DNA of 11,490 nt from Nostoc sp. CHAB 5834. GTDB taxonomy: Bacteria > Cyanobacteriota > Cyanobacteriia > Cyanobacteriales > Nostocaceae. Shown here piece by piece: positions 7,112-11,490 of the stretch. Location: positions 1 to 11,490 of the forward strand of contig JAIVFU010000160.1 of assembly GCA_020829485.1 (NCBI GenBank), in the 5' to 3' direction. Both the position numbers and the translations under genes were made by a program. Position 1 is the stretch's first letter, and each line of letters opens with the position of its first letter. The notes under the pieces were generated by a model that saw only the letters and a list, made by a program, of their open reading frames with translations, was not told where the DNA came from and searched no databases.

Positions 7112-8221
7112 ATGACTACTCAAAACAACACTCAAATCGCCGAAACCACTGTTGCCGAAGCCGTTGTCGCTCCTGCCGCAGAAAAGAAGACCAAGAAGAA
7201 CGACGGCCCGACAGTGCTGGCTTTCCGACGCACCGTCTCTCCTCGCCATTTCTTCATGTTCAGCACCTCCTCAAAGGACTTGGACGGTACCCGCCTGCCA
7301 GTGTCGGTCCGCGAAGAGCCCCTGCGTGGACTGAACGCTACGATGAAGTCCAAGGACGATGAAAAGGCTCAAGCAGTTCTGCAGGTGGTTGAGACGGCCC
7401 AACTGCCTCCTCACCACGATACTCTGGTGCTGAGCGGCAGCATTCTGGTTACGTCGGTTCACAACAACATCGAATCCTGCAATGTGCCTGCTTTCAAGGC
7501 TAAGCACAACGCTGTAATCGAAGGCGCAGCAGCGCAGGGCGTGATTTCTGAACTGGCTCGTCGCTATGCCATTCAAATTGCTTGCGGTGACTGGGCATGG
7601 CGTAACCTGCTGGAGACAACCAACGCCATCGTGGTTGTGAAGGTCGCGGACAAGGGCTTGAATGTCCAGTTTGAAAACTTCTTTGTTGATGTTGCCGACC
7701 CCTTCAACTTCAACAACCCCAAGTACTCGGCATTCAAGGACAACCTGACCGCGCTCGCCAACGTCATCGACGCAGCACTGAGCAGCAATGCTCAATTCGG
7801 AACCCTCTTCGAAGTCGAAGGCTTCTTCAACATGGGGGCTGGCGCTCGGGTGTACCCAAGCCAAGAGTGGGCCTCGGAAAGCGAAAAGAAGGAAAGCAAA
7901 AACGAGTGGAAAGGCGGCGAAGGCGTGACTCGTGTGTTGGCCAAAGCGGAGATGGATGGACAAAAGGTCGCATTCATCAACGACCGCAAGGTAGGCAACG
8001 CTCTGCGCCGCATCGACACTTGGTACGGCGACACCACACGCATTGCCGTGGAAGCCTACGGCGGCAACTCGCACGCCTCGGTTGCTCTGCGTTCCGGTAA
8101 GGACAGTTCCATTTTTGGTGCTATCCAGAAGGTGTGGGCAGACGGCAAGCTGGCTGAAAACATGGTGCCTTACTACGTGGCTTGCGTCATTCGCGGTGGC
8201 GTGTTCGGCGTAAAGGACTGA
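7112..8221 (+). CDS. cas7f: Cas7f (Csy3), backbone subunit of type I-F Cascade (369 aa)
   Basis: Cas7f polymerises, six copies per complex in P. aeruginosa, along the crRNA spacer and flips out every sixth base. This is the clearest of the effector homologues. Matches to Csy3 include VLAFRR (35-40), VSVREEPLRG (64-73), SELARRYA (146-153), RVYPSQEW (246-253), KVGNALRRIDTWYGD (293-307), IAVEAYGG (311-318) and a nearly identical C-terminus VIRGGVFG (359-366). Compared with Csy3 it has an N-terminal extension of about 23 residues rich in Ala, Glu and Lys. The ATG follows AAAGAG at a reasonable distance. It is separated from cas5f by 72 bp containing a heptamer repeat and from cas6f by a large stem-loop, so its expression may be tuned apart from its neighbours. 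Confidence 0.96.
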   Translation: MTTQNNTQIAETTVAEAVVAPAAEKKTKKNDGPTVLAFRRTVSPRHFFMFSTSSKDLDGTRLPVSVREEPLRGLNATMKSKDDEKAQAVLQVVETAQLPPHHDTLVLSGSILVTSVHNNIESCNVPAFKAKHNAVIEGAAAQGVISELARRYAIQIACGDWAWRNLLETTNAIVVVKVADKGLNVQFENFFVDVADPFNFNNPKYSAFKDNLTALANVIDAALSSNAQFGTLFEVEGFFNMGAGARVYPSQEWASESEKKESKNEWKGGEGVTRVLAKAEMDGQKVAFINDRKVGNALRRIDTWYGDTTRIAVEAYGGNSHASVALRSGKDSSIFGAIQKVWADGKLAENMVPYYVACVIRGGVFGVKD

Positions 8222-8253
8222 GCCCTGAGTTAGCAGCTCTTCCACAGTTTTCC

Positions 8254-8336
8254 TTTGGGGCTCTTTCGCATCCAGCGATACCCCCATCCCTTTGAGCCGA
8301 CGCTCAAAGGGATGCTTAGCGAAAGCGCCCCTCAAA
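8254..8336 (+). repeat. Large nested stem-loop between cas7f and cas6f
   Basis: An inner hairpin pairs 8286-8297 (ATCCCTTTGAGC) perfectly with 8302-8313 around a CGAC loop. An outer stem pairs TTTGGGG..CTTTCGC (8254-8269) with GCGAAAG..CCCC..AAA (8319-8336), with small bulges. No T-run follows, so it is not a standard terminator. Likely roles are mRNA stabilisation of the cas7f message, partial attenuation before cas6f, or a vestigial mobile-element palindrome. Confidence 0.8.
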
Positions 8337-8355
8337 GATTGATTGGATAGTTCAA

Positions 8356-8934
8356 ATGAAAGCCTCTACAAGCCACTTTGTCAGCATCGCCATCCCTGAA
8401 ACCAAGGGTGTAGCATGTGACTGGACGCTGGTCTCCGCACTCTTGGCCGCAGTGCATTCGTTCAACTCCGAAAACGGAAATGTGTTGGGTTTTGATGTCC
8501 CACACTGGAAGGCAGGTCAGGCCCCGAAATCGGTGAAATCGGTTCGCATCTTCGGCGCAGAGAGCGCGCTCCAAGCATTCTTCAGCGACATGCGCGGCCG
8601 CCGACTCTCCTCTGTGTTCATGGTCGGTGTCGAGTCCATCCGTCCAGTGCCCGCCACCGCAATCTCCGCAAGTGTTTCTCGTGACACTACGGCTGAAGCA
8701 AGCCGACCAACCGCAGTGCGCCGACGCGAGAAGCGCGCCGCTGCCCGAGGTGAGCAAGCATCTCCTTTTGAAGCGAACCGACACTTTTGCGAGTTGGCCA
8801 TTCCTCTGCGCAGCAAGTCCACCGACCGCAATTTCATGCTCAAGCTCAAAAAGCGTGAAGTAAAGGGTGCGGCACCCGTTGCCTTCAGCTCCTACGGGCT
8901 GTGCGTTTCGGGGGGCGTCCCCCAATTTGAATAA
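8356..8934 (+). CDS. cas6f: Cas6f (Csy4), crRNA-processing endoribonuclease (192 aa)
   Basis: Cas6f cleaves immediately 3' of the repeat hairpin and stays bound to the crRNA 3' end. Length matches Csy4 (187 aa). H34 in LAAVHSFNSENGNVLGF aligns with the catalytic H29 of P. aeruginosa Csy4. S153, S155 and T156 in LRSKST align with the S148/S150/T151 pocket (LRSQST). An arginine-rich segment at 122-131 corresponds to the RNA-groove helix. The end SSYGLCVSGGVPQF mirrors the Csy4 C-terminus with its conserved Tyr (Y180) and Gly residues. The ribosome site is weak. Its substrate in this window should be the CGGCC-GCATA-GGCCG hairpin of the array and, probably, the two degenerate hairpins directly downstream. 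Confidence 0.93.
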   Translation: MKASTSHFVSIAIPETKGVACDWTLVSALLAAVHSFNSENGNVLGFDVPHWKAGQAPKSVKSVRIFGAESALQAFFSDMRGRRLSSVFMVGVESIRPVPATAISASVSRDTTAEASRPTAVRRREKRAAARGEQASPFEANRHFCELAIPLRSKSTDRNFMLKLKKREVKGAAPVAFSSYGLCVSGGVPQFE

Positions 8935-8943
8935 ACTCTGTGC

Positions 8944-9014
8944 GAAACCAGCCGAATAGGCTGTTCAACAAATTAACGCTGTCAGAGTTTACGGCCGAAC
9001 AGGCCGAGCACCAT
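8944..9014 (+). ncRNA. Degenerate mini-CRISPR encoding a crRNA-like regulatory RNA (CreR-like)
   Basis: Two pseudo-repeats flank a 15-nt pseudo-spacer. Pseudo-repeat 1 (8944-8971) folds as CAGCC-GAATA-GGCTG, followed by handle TTCAACAA. It keeps the 5-bp/5-nt geometry, has a compensatory change (G-C to A-T at the second pair), and retains TTCA of the array handle. Pseudo-repeat 2 (8987-9014) has CGGCC-GAACA-GGCCG, identical to the array hairpin at 13 of 15 bases. The pseudo-spacer (8972-8986) is ATTAACGCTGTCAGA. Cas6f cleavage after each hairpin would release a 43-nt RNA (8964-9006) instead of the normal 60. The orientation is that of the cas operon, so it may be processed from the mRNA 3' end; no separate promoter is obvious. 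The guide matches the cas8f start region with a CC PAM, indicating feedback repression of the operon. The function is inferred; the hairpins and the match are visible directly. Confidence 0.78.
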
Positions 9015-9031
9015 CGAGTGCCGAACTCAGG

Positions 9032-10135
9032 CTATTCCACCGGTTGGTCTAGGAGACTGGCAGATTGGAGCTTGCTCACATCCGGGCGAAAGTAGCCCTG
9101 AAAGACTGCCAGGCTTTTGTGACCGGACATCGCCATGGCTTCTGGAAGGGGTACTCCTCGGACCGCTGCCTCGGTGATGAAACCACTGCGCAATGAGTGA
9201 GTCGAGAACGCTTCATCCAGGTTGGCCAGCTTGGCGCGAGTCTTCACAATCTCCCGGATTGCAGCGGGGCTCAACGCATCGCTTCCCAGGTGCGAGCCCC
9301 TTCGGATGCGCCTAAACAACGCACCTTCCTTGATGCCAGATACCCGCAACCATTCGTCAAGCGCCTGAGCTACTTTGCCAACAAGGGGCTTTTCGTTCCC
9401 AGCGTGCTGAGCACCTTCTTGGTTGGTTTTTGAGACCCGCAACTCGTAGACAAATGAAGTGGGCGACAGTCGGCGGAGGTTCTCCACCCGGGCCTGGGCA
9501 ATTTCAGAGCGCCGGCGGCCCCCGGAGCCCCAAGCAAACAGAAGAAGTGCACGGTCACGCATCCCTGTAAGGCTCGAATCGCATGTGGCCAATAGCTCCT
9601 CTAGGGGTTCTCGGGTGAGGGCTGGGAGCCTCTTCTTGACCTGCCCCCGAGCAGCATAGCCTCGCCGCACCCTCACGAGAAGCTCTCGGATTTGAGCGTC
9701 CAGCGTGGGGCTTACCAGCGTGCTGTTTCTGTGTGCTGCCGCAAGGACGCTCAGCCTGTGCTCTAACGTGGAAAGCTTCAAGGGGCCCAGGCGGGCCTTT
9801 ACCCCTGTTGAAACCAGAGCCTCATCAATCTCGGGCGGCATCTGTGTGATGAGCCCTTCATCGGAGGTGCGCTGCGCGTGGTCCAAAACGAATTGAGCTG
9901 CCACATCCACGCTAACGGGAAGAGTCATCTCCGACCCAAAGCGCAATCGAAACCAGCTCGCCCAGTACCGCATGGCTGCCTGGTAGCTGCGTACCGTATT
10001 TTTGGATTCGCCTTGTGCCAGCAACTCCCGCAGGGCCACGCGTGCTGCCTCTCCGAGCATCGACGGCGCGGGTGCGTCAGCGGCCATCAAAGCTGAGTCA
10101 GATGCATCTTTCGGCTTTGGTATGTATGATTTCAT
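9032..10135 (-). CDS. Tyrosine recombinase / phage-type integrase (about 367 aa)
   Basis: This enzyme would carry out site-specific strand exchange through a phosphotyrosine link. An N-terminal SAM-like/core-binding domain (around GESKNTVRSYQAAMRYWASW) precedes the catalytic domain. Numbered from ATG 10135, the catalytic set is R208 (in GGRRRSEIA), K236 (SKTNQ), H313-x-x-R316 (HSLRSGF), H339 (SGHKS) and Y348 (GYF). It is therefore complete. The longer reading frame starts at 10243 inside the kfrA-like gene and would cross its promoter region, so ATG 10135 (MKSYIPKPK) is preferred; no Shine-Dalgarno is seen. It runs convergently towards cas6f and ends 17 bp past the mini-array. It may mobilise the CRISPR locus or be a plasmid resolvase-like function; no att sites were identified. 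Confidence 0.93.
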   Translation of the reverse strand: MKSYIPKPKDASDSALMAADAPAPSMLGEAARVALRELLAQGESKNTVRSYQAAMRYWASWFRLRFGSEMTLPVSVDVAAQFVLDHAQRTSDEGLITQMPPEIDEALVSTGVKARLGPLKLSTLEHRLSVLAAAHRNSTLVSPTLDAQIRELLVRVRRGYAARGQVKKRLPALTREPLEELLATCDSSLTGMRDRALLLFAWGSGGRRRSEIAQARVENLRRLSPTSFVYELRVSKTNQEGAQHAGNEKPLVGKVAQALDEWLRVSGIKEGALFRRIRRGSHLGSDALSPAAIREIVKTRAKLANLDEAFSTHSLRSGFITEAAVRGVPLPEAMAMSGHKSLAVFQGYFRPDVSKLQSASLLDQPVE

Positions 10136-10165
10136 ACGTGTGATGTAAGATGTATAACGTATCTT
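10118..10165. promoter_or_regulatory. Divergent recombinase/kfrA promoter with operator-like inverted repeats
   Basis: The gap between the two divergent genes contains GTATG/CATAC arms (10120-10137) and an ATACGT/ACGTAT pair further right. It also has a TTTCAT - 17 bp - TATAAC promoter candidate for the kfrA-like gene (10130-10135 and 10153-10158). KfrA proteins are known to bind repeats in their own promoters, so this is the likely autoregulatory operator. Confidence 0.45.
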
Positions 10166-10241
10166 TAAAGTAACCAGCGATAAGGAACCATTATCGCAAG
10201 TTATGTGGCGTAGATTGTTCTTTTTGCTCAAGGAGAAGTTC

Positions 10242-11174
10242 ATGGCAGCAGGAGTTCAACGAGAAGAGGTCTGGGCAGCAGCAGATGCGCTGCTTTCGCT
10301 TGGCCAACGGCCCACCATCGAGAAAGTGCGGCAGCACATCGGTAGGGGCTCCCCGAACACTGTGAGTCCCATGCTGGACCAGTGGTTTGCAACCCTGGGG
10401 GCGCGGTTGGGTCTGGCCGGCGCAAGTCCACTTTCAGCGAGTTCCGTGATTGAGCACAGTTTCCCGAGCCCCCTTCATCACGCGATGCAGGAGCTCTGGA
10501 AGGCGGCACTCCGCATAGCTGACGAACACCTGCAAGCCAAAGCAGACGCCCTCGAAGCGCGGGAAAATGCCCTCCTGGAACGCAAGCGGCAGCTGGAAGA
10601 TGAGAAGGACGTTTTATCCCGAACGTTGCCAGCACTGCATGAGCAAATCGCTCATCTGAGAGAGCAGCTCCAGCGCTCCAATTCGGAAGTTATGCAGCTC
10701 ACCGCGGACAAGTCCCGGGAGGAAACTGAAGCGCGGGGGCTTCGGACAAAATTGCGTGAGGCTCAGGATGCGCTAATCACGCAGAAGGCCGAGGCTGACG
10801 CCCAACGTGCTGATGAGGTTGAGCGTCACGGCAAAGAGAGCCGTCGCATGGCTTTGGAAGTGGACCAAGCCCGCCAGTCCTTCAAGACGGCGAGTGCCCG
10901 AGGAGAGGACCTGAGCCGAGAACTTAGCCAACTACGGAATGACTTCAGCGAAGAGCGAGTCCGATTGAATGAGTCGGTTCTCCGCGCTGACACTCTAGAA
11001 GCCGAAGTTCGTGCTCAGCTTCGCGACGCTAAAGAAGAGCTGGAGGAGGCTAAGCGGGTCCAGGCGGTGTTGCGAGAAGCCTTGAGGCTGGCGGCCATGC
11101 CTGGGGAAGTACGGGCAGCGCGTCCGCGGCCCCTCAAGCCCCGGCGTATTCCGGTTAGCCGACGAGAAAAGTGA
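10242..11174 (+). CDS. kfrA: KfrA-like plasmid DNA-binding coiled-coil protein (310 aa)
   Basis: The N-terminal 55 or so residues (REEVWAAADALLSLGQRPTIEKVRQHIG...SPNTVSPMLDQW) match the KfrA_N helix-turn-helix type. From about residue 85 to 285 the protein is a long, heptad-rich, highly charged coiled coil, followed by a basic tail (RPRPLKPRRIPVSRREK). KfrA of IncP-type plasmids is an autorepressor that binds its own operator and contributes to stable plasmid maintenance. ATG 10242 is chosen because AAGGAG (10230-10235) lies six bases upstream; an in-frame ATG at 10203 has no such site. It is divergent from the recombinase gene and shares its promoter gap. It is the main evidence that the window is plasmid or integrative-element DNA. 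Confidence 0.9.
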   Translation: MAAGVQREEVWAAADALLSLGQRPTIEKVRQHIGRGSPNTVSPMLDQWFATLGARLGLAGASPLSASSVIEHSFPSPLHHAMQELWKAALRIADEHLQAKADALEARENALLERKRQLEDEKDVLSRTLPALHEQIAHLREQLQRSNSEVMQLTADKSREETEARGLRTKLREAQDALITQKAEADAQRADEVERHGKESRRMALEVDQARQSFKTASARGEDLSRELSQLRNDFSEERVRLNESVLRADTLEAEVRAQLRDAKEELEEAKRVQAVLREALRLAAMPGEVRAARPRPLKPRRIPVSRREK

Positions 11175-11282
11175 TGACAACTGTGCTTTCACTAAACCTT
11201 TGAAGCGCCCGCCCTGCACGCCACTGGGTATTTCGTCTCCTTCCGGGGAGCGCTAAGAAAGCTTGCTTTTCACCCTATGCAT

Positions 11283-11324
11283 CGCGAGAGAAGCCCCGTC
11301 CTTCAGGTCGGGGAGTGAATCGCG
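11283..11324 (+). repeat. IS200/IS605-type palindrome upstream of the tnpB-type gene
   Basis: CCCCG (11294-11298) pairs with CGGGG (11309-11313), enclosing CCT/AGG with a T-T mismatch. Outer arms CGCGA (11283-11287) and TCGCG (11320-11324) extend the stem. The core AAGCCCCGTCCTTCAGG is typical of subterminal hairpins of IS200/IS605-family elements. The element boundary cannot be fixed because the gene runs off the window. Confidence 0.6.
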
Positions 11325-11374
11325 CATTTGAAGACGAAGACTTTATCTAAACAAATTCGGTAAACTTTTTTAAG

Positions 11375-11490
11375 ATGCCAACGTATAAACAGCCGTCAAC
11401 CTTAGCCACGCGCGTACTGCGCGTGCGTGTCAAGGACAAGCACGCAGCAGCGCTGCGTGCGATGGCTTGTGAGGTGAATCTGGTCTGGAA
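11375..11490 (+). CDS. tnpB: TnpB/OrfB-type IS200/IS605-family protein, 5' end only
   Basis: Only 38 codons are present before the window ends. The translated start (MPTYKQPSTLATRVLRVRVK, then DKHAAALRAMACEVNLVW) has the TnpB/OrfB N-terminal pattern: a short basic strand followed by an H/K-rich helix ending in VNxVW(N). TnpB proteins are RNA-guided endonucleases of IS200/IS605-like transposons. The RuvC and zinc-finger regions and the 3' guide-RNA end lie outside the window, so completeness cannot be judged. The start ATG follows an A/T-rich stretch (11358-11374) with TAAG rather than a clear Shine-Dalgarno. Confidence 0.72.
   Translation, partial: MPTYKQPSTLATRVLRVRVKDKHAAALRAMACEVNLVW

Noticed and set aside
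8908..8922. GGGGG-CGT-CCCCC hairpin at the end of cas6f as a terminator.
   Set aside because: No T-run follows, it lies inside the coding sequence, and the crRNA-like element downstream would be lost if transcription stopped here.
3392..8934. Tn7-like CRISPR-associated transposon (type I-F3).
   Set aside because: No tnsA, tnsB, tnsC or tniQ in the window, cas1 is present, and the neighbouring recombinase is of the tyrosine type.
10136..10243. N-terminal extension of the recombinase to 10243.
   Set aside because: It would run through the divergent promoter region into the kfrA-like start codon and adds no recognisable domain.

Overview
The window looks like mobile or plasmid DNA from a proteobacterium, most likely a beta-proteobacterium of the Comamonadaceae/Burkholderiales kind. 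This taxonomic reading is inferred from GC-rich codon use and from the KfrA-type and TnpB-type proteins; nothing in the window fixes the species. It carries a divergent type I-F CRISPR-Cas locus flanked by a tyrosine recombinase, a KfrA-like plasmid protein and the start of a tnpB-type gene.

Layout. Positions 28-3249 hold a CRISPR array of 54 repeats and 53 spacers. Read on the minus strand, the repeat contains the type I-F hairpin (5-bp stem, 5-nt loop: CGGCC-GCATA-GGCCG), so the array is transcribed leftwards. Its AT-rich leader is at 3250-3391 and its decayed end is at the left edge. Diverging from the array on the plus strand are cas1 (3392-4258), an enlarged cas8f/csy1-like gene (about 4338-6128), cas5f/csy2 (6125-7039), cas7f/csy3 (7112-8221) and cas6f/csy4 (8356-8934). 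The cas2-cas3 fusion gene that normally sits between cas1 and csy1 is missing from the window, so the locus shown has Cas1 and a complete-looking Cascade but no Cas2 and no Cas3 nuclease. A minus-strand tyrosine recombinase (9032-10135), a kfrA-like gene (10242-11174) and the 5' end of a tnpB/OrfB-type gene (from 11375) follow.

Main discovery. The 97-bp gap between cas6f and the recombinase gene contains two degenerate CRISPR-repeat hairpins (8944-8971 and 8987-9014) around a 15-nt pseudo-spacer (8972-8986). The first hairpin carries a compensatory base-pair change and keeps the TTCA start of the 5' handle. In exact register with the 8-nt handle, the pseudo-spacer matches the start-codon region of cas8f (4325-4339) just downstream of an extended -10 promoter. 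The match is next to a 5'-CC PAM, and its only mismatches in the first 14 positions fall at 6 and 12, the positions that Cascade flips out and does not read. This strongly suggests a crRNA-like autoregulatory RNA (CreR-like): Cascade would be guided to its own operon promoter and repress it when free effector is plentiful. A second, PAM-less 11-nt match lies upstream of cas7f.

How the parts would work together. Cas6f would cut both the array transcript and the mini-array, which may lie at the 3' end of the cas mRNA. Cas8f, Cas5f, Cas7f and Cas6f would assemble on crRNAs. Full-length guides would address invaders by binding only, or by cleavage if a Cas3 is supplied in trans. The short guide would close a feedback loop on the effector operon.
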